Assembly: GCA_002697475.1 (NCBI GenBank)
Contig: NZVW01000007.1
Span: forward strand, 1 to 8,959
Reading direction: 5' to 3'
Source: Aquimarina sp.
GTDB taxonomy: Bacteria; Bacteroidota; Bacteroidia; Flavobacteriales; Flavobacteriaceae
DNA length: 8,959 nucleotides
This document shows positions 1-6,938 of this stretch, piece after piece. Within the stretch, counting starts at the first letter, position 1; each line of letters opens with the position of its first letter. The translations under genes were made by a program, and so were the position numbers. The notes under the pieces were generated by a model that saw only the letters and a program-made list of their open reading frames with translations, searched no databases and was not told the DNA's origin.

Positions 1-1081
1 ATTCAGGAACTCCAGTACTGGCACCAGGAATATTAGACAAAAACAAATCTTTTAATGAATGCTTGATCTGATAAGGAATAATAGATAATTCTTTAAAGGC
101 ATTCTCCAGTTGATTTTTATGAAGCTCTAGCTTATCTTCGTTAGTATCCCAAAGAATAATATTGAAATGTTGATAAACAAAGCGCAATTCGTTTTCGATC
201 ACGGTATTCACCAATTGATCAATTTGATCGTAGGTTACCTCATTTTCTTTAGACAGAATTGCTAAACTTTTAAACTGATTCAGTTTCGTTTTTAGCTTTG
301 AAAATACTTTTTGAGAGTTTTCAATGTAAATTACCTGATTATAAATATGATTACATTCTATTCCTAAACATATAGGTTGTATAAATGGTATTTGAAAGTC
401 TGTTTTTTGAGTCGAAAAATCAATATTTTTTCGTGTGGTTTCAATGGATAAAGGAAGTTGGTTATAAGAAGAAATAGCATACATTTCTGCTATCTTATTA
501 CCTATTTGTAATCTTTTATCAAAGAACATATCATTTAAAGAAGTTTGACCCTCTGGGGATAGAGAAACATATTTTCCAAGCACCTCTATAATCATATCAG
601 AGTCTAATGATTTTACTTGAAAACACTCTTCTTTTTCTAAAAATGAGATACAAGCTGTTACAACCTTTACAAAGTCATTTACCTCTTCCATATATTTATC
701 GTAGAGCTTTGTATTGCTGGTTAGGCTTATTTTACTCTTAGAGTCTTTAGTAATAAACAGGTAGCATTCATGACTCAGTTTTGGTTTTTCATAGAAAAAA
801 GTATTATCACTACGGGATAGCATTTGATCCCCTTTAGTTAGAGCCCCTTTTATTTTGTCTACAAAAAAGAAATCCTGTTTTTGGATAATCGTATTCTCAG
901 GTAAAGACCTTATTATTTTATCAAACAGTTGATTGATACGGTCAATTTTAACCTTATCTAAAGAATATATTTGAGGTAGTTGAAGCTTATACCCTAAAGT
1001 AATATCTCCGTTTTTAGAAATGATAATATCATTCTCTACTGCGTATATCGGAAAAATATTGTTTATAGATTCATTTTTCAT
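1..1081 (-). CDS. traG: TraG, VirB4-like conjugation ATPase (N-terminal part, cut by window edge)
   Basis: Reading the minus strand from the ATG at 1081 gives 360 codons without a stop, running off the left edge, so the C-terminus is missing. The first ~60 residues (MKNESINNIFPIYAVENDII, then SKNGDITLGYKLQLPQIYSL) match the DUF3875 N-terminal domain of Bacteroidetes TraG, which normally precedes a VirB4/CagE-type ATPase domain. The P-loop should lie beyond the window, as these proteins are usually about 800 residues. The family energises assembly and substrate transfer of the type IV secretion channel at the inner membrane. The ATG follows the traM stop with one base between them, so translation is probably coupled. 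No strong Shine-Dalgarno is visible. Family assignment is from recalled motifs; the ATPase motifs themselves cannot be seen here. Confidence 0.85.
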   Translation of the reverse strand, partial: MKNESINNIFPIYAVENDIIISKNGDITLGYKLQLPQIYSLDKVKIDRINQLFDKIIRSLPENTIIQKQDFFFVDKIKGALTKGDQMLSRSDNTFFYEKPKLSHECYLFITKDSKSKISLTSNTKLYDKYMEEVNDFVKVVTACISFLEKEECFQVKSLDSDMIIEVLGKYVSLSPEGQTSLNDMFFDKRLQIGNKIAEMYAISSYNQLPLSIETTRKNIDFSTQKTDFQIPFIQPICLGIECNHIYNQVIYIENSQKVFSKLKTKLNQFKSLAILSKENEVTYDQIDQLVNTVIENELRFVYQHFNIILWDTNEDKLELHKNQLENAFKELSIIPYQIKHSLKDLFLSNIPGASTGVPE

Positions 1082-1082
1082 C

Positions 1083-2288
1083 TTACTCTTCATTTATGTT
1101 AAACCATAGGTGATACTTCTTAGGCATAAAAACTCTTCGTTTTTCAAATACTTCCTTACCCACTTCTTTAGCAGCAGAAAGAATAGCTATATCCTTGGCT
1201 TCATCCATCTGGATTCCACTATCGTTATTGCCAAAGGTTGCTGCCTGTGTTCCCTTTTGATAGGCGTAATCATATACATCCTTTGCTACTTGACCAGGGA
1301 TTTTAGGCCACGTACGATTACCTAAATGAATTCCTTCAACTCCATCAAAATCAAACATGCTAAAACTCAACTGATAAAGTGTATTGCCATGCCTATAGCT
1401 TTTGATATTGATGAGTAATCGATTAGTCCCAAAAGAGACACTACCATACACAATGGATCCTTTAGGAATTAATACAGCAGGATTCCTAAGCTGTACTTCT
1501 TTTTTAGTTCTGATAGCTATGGTGCTACCGTTAACTAGTACACCCTGATCGACAGTTTCTGCAGGTATTAGACCTAATACATCATCCTTTTGGGAAGCTG
1601 ATCCTGCACCGTGGAAATAAGATTTATTTTTAAAGCTGGATTGGATATGTCCTGCCAACTTTTCATTTACACTAGCATTTGTTTCCGCCAGGCTTTCTGG
1701 TGATAGCTCATCATTTATATATCCCTTTTCTTTTAAGAACTGAGGATTAGCGCCAGCGTTAGCCATTTGACCATAAGCTTCCATCAGTTTCTGAATCTCT
1801 TCTATGTCTGAATTATCATTTTGTGATTCTTCATAGGCAGCCTGAGTTAAAAGTTGTTCCTGTAAAGCCATAAGTTGTTCCAATTCATTATTAACCTGAG
1901 CTGCCTCATGTGATTGCGGGGAGTTTATTCTTGCGGATCTTCCTGTGAATTGATTATCAACATTTTCTGCAATTTGATCATTGATTTTATCCTCACCAAC
2001 AATAGCTGATTGTTCAATGGCAACTTCTTCCTTTTCATTTTCCAGATTTCCAAGTTCCTTTACAACATCGCTTTTTTCCATATTCTCAAAGGACTCCCTC
2101 TCATACTGTTCTAATTTTGATTTTCTATCAATCTTGTGTTCATCTACTGTTGGAGTACTTATCGATAATTGATTTCGTCTTGGATTGTTATCTTTAGATG
2201 AAAACACAAATACTTTTAGTGTAACTGTTAGTAGTATGGCACAAGCAACTCCCACTACGGCCACTATTGTTTTTTTCTTTTTGTCCAT
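1083..2288 (-). CDS. traM: Conjugative transposon protein TraM (VirB10-like channel component)
   Basis: The 401-residue protein has a short basic start (MDKKKK), one membrane anchor at about residues 8-30, and a long charged, glutamine-rich, probably coiled-coil periplasmic stretch (about 50-175). Its C-terminal domain (about 240-395) carries the TraM signature: VNGSTIAIR at 252-260, IPKGSIVYGSV at 274-284, and RHGNTLYQLSFSMFDFDGVEGI spread over 299-320. This is the layout of Bacteroidetes TraM, the counterpart of VirB10, which spans the envelope and links inner and outer parts of the mating channel. The start is 20 bp after the M23 peptidase stop, and the stop is one base before traG, so it sits inside an operon. 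In CTnDOT, traM lies several genes after traG; here it comes just before. The family call is firm; the coiled coil is inferred from composition. Confidence 0.9.
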   Translation of the reverse strand: MDKKKKTIVAVVGVACAILLTVTLKVFVFSSKDNNPRRNQLSISTPTVDEHKIDRKSKLEQYERESFENMEKSDVVKELGNLENEKEEVAIEQSAIVGEDKINDQIAENVDNQFTGRSARINSPQSHEAAQVNNELEQLMALQEQLLTQAAYEESQNDNSDIEEIQKLMEAYGQMANAGANPQFLKEKGYINDELSPESLAETNASVNEKLAGHIQSSFKNKSYFHGAGSASQKDDVLGLIPAETVDQGVLVNGSTIAIRTKKEVQLRNPAVLIPKGSIVYGSVSFGTNRLLINIKSYRHGNTLYQLSFSMFDFDGVEGIHLGNRTWPKIPGQVAKDVYDYAYQKGTQAATFGNNDSGIQMDEAKDIAILSAAKEVGKEVFEKRRVFMPKKYHLWFNINEE

Positions 2289-2308
2289 TATATTTTAGGT
2301 TATTTCTA

Positions 2309-2851
2309 TTAAACTTTATGCTGTGAATATTGATCTAAAACTTGTCTCCAGAGGATGAAAGGATCTATTTTTTGATCTTTAATATGTACTTCATAATGAA
2401 GATGTGGCCCTGTAGTCATACCGGTATCCCCAACTAAACCTATGATTTGACCTTGTACTACTGCATCACCGGCTTTGACAAGATTAACCCAGAGATGTGC
2501 GTATAATGTCTTTAAGCTTGAAGTATGCTCTATGAGAATGTAATTACCATATCCTTTTGTGTAGCTAGAACTCACCACTATACCTGTAGCGGTAGCCATA
2601 ACTGCAGTACCTTTTGGTGCTACGATATCAATTCCGGAATGGAATTTTCTTTTATGTAAAATCGGATGTTTTCTGTAACCAAAAGTAGAGGATACATTCT
2701 GAAAACTTTTACTGGCTACCGGCACATAGGAAGGTATATACTTCAGTAATTCTGTTGCACCTTGATCTTTATCTTCTTGTGCTGTGCAAAAGGCATCAGT
2801 AACAAGAAATAGGGTCAGCATTAGTATTAAATTGAATTTTGTTATTTTCAT
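2309..2851 (-). CDS. Secreted M23-family peptidoglycan endopeptidase of the transfer operon
   Basis: From the preferred start (ATG at 2851) the product is 180 residues: a signal peptide (MKITKFNLILMLTLFLVTDA, probable cleavage near FCTA/Q), a short linker, then a LytM/M23 domain. Zinc and catalytic residues are all present: H71 and D75 (FHSGID), H119 (LYAHL), and H150/H152 (GPHLHYE). The enzyme should cut peptide cross-links of peptidoglycan in the periplasm; in a transfer operon it probably opens the wall for the channel, the job done elsewhere by a VirB1-type transglycosylase. An upstream in-frame ATG at 2908 would overlap the coupling-protein gene by 29 bp and put 19 lysine-rich residues before the signal peptide, which is why I reject it. 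With the chosen start the gap from the previous gene is 28 bp. A lipoprotein is unlikely because the sequence before the cysteine (DAFC) is a poor lipobox. Confidence 0.9.
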   Translation of the reverse strand: MKITKFNLILMLTLFLVTDAFCTAQEDKDQGATELLKYIPSYVPVASKSFQNVSSTFGYRKHPILHKRKFHSGIDIVAPKGTAVMATATGIVVSSSYTKGYGNYILIEHTSSLKTLYAHLWVNLVKAGDAVVQGQIIGLVGDTGMTTGPHLHYEVHIKDQKIDPFILWRQVLDQYSQHKV

Positions 2852-2879
2852 TTTTAAGTTTTTTAGAGTTCTTGTTTTT

Positions 2880-4835
2880 TTAGTTTTCTTGATCCTGAGG
2901 TTCTTCATTCATTTCAATGCTTTCCTGCTCTATTTTAAAAAGCTCCTCATCTATAAGGATGTCAATTTCAGCTACGATCCTATTAAAATTACCATTCAGT
3001 AATTCTTCAATATTATTTTCATCATCAATGGTTAATGGAATAGGCTCTTTTATTTGATCGTGTCGCTTATCAACTTCAATCTTTCCTCTGAATATTTTAC
3101 GATTGATTTCTTCTCCAAAATTATCCGCTACTATTCCTACAAACTCACCTTGCGACAGTTGTGAAATGCTTGCAACCGGTATTGCATATTCCAGATTTTC
3201 ATTAATACTGTAAGAAGTAGTATTGGTATCCACTGAGATATTTTTCAGTTTTTGTTTCTTTTTGCCAAATATTTCCTGAAGCTTAGAAGCTGTTTCACTA
3301 CGTACAGATCCACTGAATATATTTCCTACGATATTGAAAATGGTTGCTGCTACTTCATTACCATAGTCTCTTTTTAATTGCTCCAGGTCTTGCATACCAA
3401 TTGTTGTTGATATTTTGTTAGATCTTGCCGTAGCAATAAGGTTATCTAACCCCATAAAATACATAGTAGGCAACTCGTCAATGATCACTGAACAAGGTTG
3501 TTTCCCTTGGGTGTTAATCTCTTTAAGAAGCTGTGTAGCAATTAATCCTAATGCCGGAGAGTTTGTAGTTTGTGTTGACGGCGAATTGGCTAACACTAAT
3601 ACACAAGGTTTCTCTGGATTATTTATACTCAAAGGCACATTAAGTTCTGGATATATATTGTTACCCATCACCCAAAACAGCTCTTTTGTAGCTAATTGTG
3701 ATAAAGGTATTCTGGCAGAAGCGGTTTGACCTGATAATTGCTCATAGGCTTCCTTTTCTAAAGCGTCTGCAAAAGGTGTCATAAAAAATTTGAGCTCAGG
3801 ATAGGAACCTAAAATCCTAAATACTTTTTCGTCGGAACAAGAAGCCAGAGTTATGGCGTGGGGTAGCGTACAATACTTTCCATTTTCATAAATTTTAAGG
3901 AAGTAAATACACGATGCAAAATAGGATATTGCCGACTGCGCAAAAAAGTCCTTCTTAGTTATCCACTCTTTATTAAGATTGTATAAAACAGTTTGGGCGG
4001 CTTCAATAGCATCTGCTGCTTTACGTATTAAATCAGGGCTTATAGGATTAACAAAACAGGATTTCTGGATATCGTCTAATGAAATAACATTAAACTCTGG
4101 TTCGATGTCGTAATTATCTTTGTAGAATTGATAAAATGCATGTGTTTCTTTAGCCAGTGAAGGAAATTTAAAGTCATATACCAACATCGTGAACTGTTTT
4201 TTAATATGCTGGCGTATGTATTCTTCAATTACAGAATATGACTTTCCGGAACCGGGAGTTCCTAAAACCATAGTGGCTCTAAAAGGGTTTACAACATTGA
4301 TAAAACCGTTATCTGTCTTAAAGTTGACAGAGTAAGCATTCTCCATAACACCCTTTTCCTGCTTAAAGATTAAGTTTTTTTCATTAAACTCATCTTTAGT
4401 ACTGAAATAGTCAAAGTGTCTTCTGATCATAAAAAATGACCATATATAACCTGTCATTGCTATTGATGTAAGAATAACATTTGTAATCAATCCATTAGAC
4501 AGTTCTGAACTTGTTACAAAAAGCAATGCTCCAACAATAAGTCCTATGTAGTAATACGTATAGTTTTTATCTGTTTCCGGCTTTTTCTTTACATTAAAAC
4601 CAAAAGATGCGAATGAAAAGACCAGTAATATAATTCCTCTAACCAGATATGATTGTTCTAAAACAGGTGCCAATCTGTATAACTTAGTAATTAGCTTATT
4701 CACATAACTATTGTGTAGACCATGTTTCAGAAAAAAATCAAAGTTGTATGCATAAATATCTAAGAAGAGTACACAAATGCACAAAAGCATAGTCACTAAT
4801 AAGATCATATCTATGGAGAATTTACTGTCTTTCAT
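2880..4835 (-). CDS. mobC: Type IV coupling protein, VirD4/MobC-like ATPase
   Basis: This 651-residue inner-membrane ATPase docks the relaxase-DNA complex at the secretion channel. Four hydrophobic segments lie at about 9-30, 64-81, 94-110 and 116-137. They are followed by INVVNPFRATMVLGTPGSGK, whose Walker A motif GTPGSGKS is at 192-199. Walker B is SVIIDELP with D453 and E454, followed by GLDNLIATARSNK (462-474), typical of the Bacteroidetes MobC/TraG coupling proteins. The length fits that family (about 650-670). The C-terminal ~50 residues are strongly acidic, a common substrate-contact feature in coupling proteins (inferred here). It is the first large gene of the transfer operon. In CTnDOT mobC follows mobA and mobB; here no relaxase gene lies upstream within the window. 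The ATG at 4835 has no convincing Shine-Dalgarno, as is usual in this phylum. Confidence 0.9.
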   Translation of the reverse strand: MKDSKFSIDMILLVTMLLCICVLFLDIYAYNFDFFLKHGLHNSYVNKLITKLYRLAPVLEQSYLVRGIILLVFSFASFGFNVKKKPETDKNYTYYYIGLIVGALLFVTSSELSNGLITNVILTSIAMTGYIWSFFMIRRHFDYFSTKDEFNEKNLIFKQEKGVMENAYSVNFKTDNGFINVVNPFRATMVLGTPGSGKSYSVIEEYIRQHIKKQFTMLVYDFKFPSLAKETHAFYQFYKDNYDIEPEFNVISLDDIQKSCFVNPISPDLIRKAADAIEAAQTVLYNLNKEWITKKDFFAQSAISYFASCIYFLKIYENGKYCTLPHAITLASCSDEKVFRILGSYPELKFFMTPFADALEKEAYEQLSGQTASARIPLSQLATKELFWVMGNNIYPELNVPLSINNPEKPCVLVLANSPSTQTTNSPALGLIATQLLKEINTQGKQPCSVIIDELPTMYFMGLDNLIATARSNKISTTIGMQDLEQLKRDYGNEVAATIFNIVGNIFSGSVRSETASKLQEIFGKKKQKLKNISVDTNTTSYSINENLEYAIPVASISQLSQGEFVGIVADNFGEEINRKIFRGKIEVDKRHDQIKEPIPLTIDDENNIEELLNGNFNRIVAEIDILIDEELFKIEQESIEMNEEPQDQEN

Positions 4836-4887
4836 CTTGAGTTCAGGTTCTGGTTAATTGTATATTCTTGTTCACTAAAAATTAAGT

Positions 4888-4986
4888 TTATCTGTGGATG
4901 GCATAGCTGCATGCTGCCGGTAATTGTCTTAAAAAGAACTTTATTTTTTTCCACTGCGCTGTACCGAAATAATTAAATGCTTTCAT
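4888..4986 (-). CDS. Possible small ORF, 32 aa, ahead of the coupling-protein gene
   Basis: An ATG at 4986, preceded by an A-rich stretch (AACAAAAAAT), opens 32 codons: MKAFNYFGTAQWKKIKFF, then LRQLPAACSYAIHR, ending in TAA. It lies between the promoter-like repeats and the coupling-protein gene, in the same direction, with 52 bp to the next start. It is basic with a mildly hydrophobic middle and matches no family I know. A frame this short can arise by chance. It could be a leader peptide, a small operon protein, or the remnant of a longer gene. Confidence 0.3.
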   Translation of the reverse strand: MKAFNYFGTAQWKKIKFFLRQLPAACSYAIHR

Positions 4987-5016
4987 ATTTTTTGTTTTTA
5001 CGTTTGTTGATGATTT

Positions 5017-5036
5017 CTGACGCAAAGTAACGTCAG
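5017..5036 (-). promoter_or_regulatory. Inverted repeat over a promoter-like box, candidate operator/promoter of the transfer operon
   Basis: The arms CTGACG and CGTCAG are perfect and enclose CAAAGTAA. On the minus strand the enclosed bases read TTACTTTG, seven of eight matching the Bacteroidetes -7 box TAnnTTTG. A TTTG about 22 bp further upstream (in the second direct repeat) could serve as the -33 element. Transcription would start near 5010 and run into the small ORF and the coupling-protein gene. A repressor bound to the arms would cover the -7 box. Both roles are inferred; a relaxase-binding hairpin is an alternative. Confidence 0.4.
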
Positions 5037-5073
5037 CAAAGGGGTTGAGAACAAAGTAATGTGTGCGAAAGGG
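5023..5073. repeat. Two 22-bp imperfect direct repeats, 29-bp period
   Basis: Copies at 5023-5044 and 5052-5073 agree at 17 of 22 positions, sharing CAAAGTAA, then GT, GC, AA and GGG. The left copy overlaps the inverted repeat at 5017-5036. Repeats like this upstream of a transfer operon suggest a protein-binding array (regulator or relaxosome) or a duplicated promoter. Confidence 0.6.
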
Positions 5074-5253
5074 AAAAAAAACGGGGTGAAAGGGAAGAAT
5101 TTTAGCTGAGTAAAATGGGGATGTGATGAAAAGACTTATCTACCAGAACCAAAGAACTATCTTTTTCAAGAAAGTTTTTTTAATAAGCTTTTTTTGTAAA
5201 AAATAGAGTACTTAATCTTTTAAGATTTACTATTAATCAAATAGCCTTTTAAA

Positions 5254-5295
5254 ATATAAAAGCGAGATGTATGAAGAAACACCTCGCTTTTATAT
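5254..5295 (-). terminator. Strong hairpin terminator after the 130-aa gene
   Basis: Arms 5254-5270 and 5279-5295 pair over 17 positions with one non-Watson-Crick position (a G:U wobble in the minus-strand RNA) around an 8-base loop. Read on the minus strand, the hairpin ends in a U-rich run (CTTTTATATTTTAAAA), as expected of an intrinsic terminator 33 bp past the stop of the gene at 5329. It may also work on the plus strand, and it separates this gene from the transfer operon. Confidence 0.85.
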
Positions 5296-5328
5296 TAGCA
5301 ATTTAAGCTTACTTTATAATTTAGGTGA

Positions 5329-5721
5329 TTATACCTTTTTAGTTTTCTTTACCTTCTTAGGCTTTTTAGTTTTATTAGATTCTGCCAATACAGATGGTAA
5401 ACTGGAAGTTCTCTTTCTGGATGAAGGCTGATTTATAAGCGCATCTATATCAATTGATTCTCTATTATTAGCTTGTACACTTTCATATCTTCCTTGACCC
5501 AGCTGACGTTTTTGCTGTATCTCTGGTTGATTATTAATATTGAAACCTTCAACATTATATCTTCCCTGTCCTAACTGTCTTTTTGTTGGGATCTCAACCT
5601 GACGTCCATTGGAGTCATCCCCTATTGAAGTTGTCCCGGATTGATTGCTAGTTGGATTAGGTTGTACATTGGACTTTTTCTTTCCGAAAATTTTGTTCCA
5701 AATTTCTCTTAGTTTTTTCAT
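5329..5721 (-). CDS. Basic repeat-bearing protein of unknown function, 130 aa
   Basis: I do not recognise this protein. It has no signal peptide or membrane segment and is probably cytoplasmic. The N-terminus (MKKLREIWNKIFGKKK) could form an amphipathic basic helix. The middle is Asn/Gln/Ser-rich and contains two copies of QxEIxxKRQLGQGRY at residues 41-55 and 65-79, 24 residues apart. The last 15 residues are almost all lysine (KKPKKVKKTKKV). By my count it has 27 Lys/Arg against 11 Asp/Glu. This suggests a disordered protein binding DNA or an acidic partner through the repeated motif. It stands alone, with its own terminator and about 490 bp before the coupling-protein gene. A relaxosome accessory role or an interaction with the acidic tail of the coupling protein is conceivable but only a guess from position and charge. 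The DNA repeat in phase with the codons and the terminator support it being a real gene. Confidence 0.75.
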   Translation of the reverse strand: MKKLREIWNKIFGKKKSNVQPNPTSNQSGTTSIGDDSNGRQVEIPTKRQLGQGRYNVEGFNINNQPEIQQKRQLGQGRYESVQANNRESIDIDALINQPSSRKRTSSLPSVLAESNKTKKPKKVKKTKKV

Positions 5722-6038
5722 AATGATTCTTGTTTATTATACTTAAGTTTTATGTATTTGTCTTAAACACAGTATAAAAGTAATTCACAAAGAATCAGAA
5801 ACATCCTCTAAAGTAATAGATGGCTTATTTGAGGTAATAGTTGGGAAAGAATGTGTACACCTGTAGTTATTGGGTACTGTAATTGCTCTATTCTGGTTGA
5901 TTTATAAGCACTAAAACTCTCCATTCCTACTTAATGATAACAGAACAGTTTAGAATACTAAGTACATATAACTTAGAGTATCCTGAATTTCTTTTCCCTA
6001 AATAAAATTTACATTTGTTTGGTATAGTAAATAACTGT
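5722..6038. other. 317-bp gap with no convincing gene
   Basis: This stretch separates the DUF5777 gene from the 130-aa gene, both minus strand, so it should hold the promoter of the latter; I see no clear TAnnTTTG box. Two overlapping minus-strand frames are open: one with an ATG at 5924 ending at 5808 (38 aa), and one without a start, 5785-5901 (38 codons, ending SITLEDVSDSL), which looks more protein-like and could be a gene remnant. Frames this long are expected by chance. A weak hairpin (5955-5963 with 5971-5981) lacks a U tract. Confidence 0.4.
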
Positions 6039-6938
6039 CTATCTATTTTTCAACCCATTATGGAAATGAATGTTAAATATACCTGTGAAGCCAAACACAA
6101 AATTACCATCATTAAAGTTGAAGTTGTTAAGCGTTTGTGTCATGAATGCTTGTTCTTCCAGATTTTGTGTATTGGTCATTTGAAATTGTAACATTACGTC
6201 ACTTAACTCCCAATTGACACCAATTGCAAATGCATTATAGGTATCAACAGATTCCAGCGGGTTGAAAACACGGTAATATTCTGTTGCGATAGAAACATGT
6301 CCTCCTAATTTATATCTACCACCTATACCTAAGGCCAATTGATTGTTCGGGTCTTCTTCGGACCTAATGGAAGTCCTGTGGATATATGTTGGCGATAATT
6401 GTAGAGAGAATTGTGGCGTTATTTTACTGGATATTAGTACTTGACTGGTAAAAGAAAGTTTATCATCAAAATCATTGCTTTGATATAGATTAATATCAGA
6501 AGTTCTGCTTTGAAAAGAACCATTTTGCAGTAATGTGATATTAAAAGGAAATCCACCCTTTTCCTGCTTGATTAATTTATACTTAAAAAATGTGTCAAAA
6601 ATTCCATCCAGTGTTGTGCCACCTATACCATAAGTCAATCGATTATTGATCCCATACTCCAAAGAAAACCGGGTACTCATCCTATCTGCTATAAAACTTT
6701 GACTTTCTATATCCGGAAGATTCCAAAAACGACTTCTGGATCCCACTTCAAGAAGTCCTTTCTTTAAAGTTTCTGTTGAGTGCCCCATTAATATTCTTGA
6801 AGACTTAAATGTGGCTATTTCATATTCAGTATGATCCCCATAGTTTTTATCCAATTCTTCCAGTAAACTACTTTGGGCAAGGACACTTCCGTTTATGTAT
6901 AAAAGTGCTAAAAAAATAAAATACTTATGATAACTCAT
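6039..6938 (-). CDS. DUF5777-family outer-membrane beta-barrel protein
   Basis: From the preferred ATG at 6938 the product is 299 residues. It has a signal peptide (MSYHKYFIFLALLYINGSV, cleavage near LAQ/S at about 22), then the conserved motif SSRILMGHSTETLKKG (about 45-60). The remainder alternates polar and hydrophobic residues as in outer-membrane beta strands, with glycine-rich hairpins such as YGIGG and LGIGGRYKLGG. This matches Bacteroidetes DUF5777 barrels as I remember them. Their function is not established; they often travel with YceI proteins and cytochromes. A longer frame from 6983 would add 15 residues before the signal peptide and deepen the overlap with the YceI gene to 59 bp. 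The chosen start overlaps it by 14 bp, a common coupling arrangement. The family call is good, the role unknown, and there is no evidence of involvement in transfer. Confidence 0.8.
   Translation of the reverse strand: MSYHKYFIFLALLYINGSVLAQSSLLEELDKNYGDHTEYEIATFKSSRILMGHSTETLKKGLLEVGSRSRFWNLPDIESQSFIADRMSTRFSLEYGINNRLTYGIGGTTLDGIFDTFFKYKLIKQEKGGFPFNITLLQNGSFQSRTSDINLYQSNDFDDKLSFTSQVLISSKITPQFSLQLSPTYIHRTSIRSEEDPNNQLALGIGGRYKLGGHVSIATEYYRVFNPLESVDTYNAFAIGVNWELSDVMLQFQMTNTQNLEEQAFMTQTLNNFNFNDGNFVFGFTGIFNIHFHNGLKNR

Larger units (their letters stand above)
4836..5328. other. 493-bp gap upstream of the coupling-protein gene: likely transfer-operon control region
   Basis: No long reading frame is present. 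From left to right it holds a possible 32-codon small ORF, an inverted repeat at 5017-5036, a pair of direct repeats at 5023-5073, a purine-rich stretch with several G runs up to about 5145, an AT-rich stretch with a 14-bp palindrome (5214-5227), and the terminator of the gene to the right. The layout fits a promoter with a leader for the minus-strand transfer operon. An origin of transfer could also lie here, because coupling-protein genes often sit near oriT, but I cannot identify a nick site. Confidence 0.6.

Noticed and set aside
1110..1325. Plus-strand ORF of 71 aa
   Set aside because: Lies wholly antisense to traM; composition and lack of any family resemblance mark it as a shadow frame.
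1981..2172. Plus-strand ORF of 63 aa, rich in Ser and Phe
   Set aside because: Antisense to the charged coiled region of traM; the Ser/Phe bias is what reverse-complemented Glu/Lys codons give.
2852..2908. Upstream start for the M23 peptidase
   Set aside because: Would add a lysine-rich 19-residue extension before a normal signal peptide and overlap the previous gene by 29 bp.
2784..3002. Plus-strand ORF of 72 aa, very hydrophobic
   Set aside because: Antisense to the lysine-rich start of the M23 gene and the acidic tail of the coupling protein; the hydrophobicity is an artefact.
3415..3729. Plus-strand ORF of 104 aa
   Set aside because: Entirely antisense to the conserved Walker B region of the coupling protein.
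5041..5140. Possible G-quadruplex from several G runs
   Set aside because: Runs of three or four G are spaced by loops of about 10-30 bases, too long for a convincing quadruplex.
5214..5227. Palindrome AATCTT-TT-AAGATT as a terminator
   Set aside because: Short AT-only style stem with no strong U tract; the 17-bp hairpin nearby is the clear terminator.
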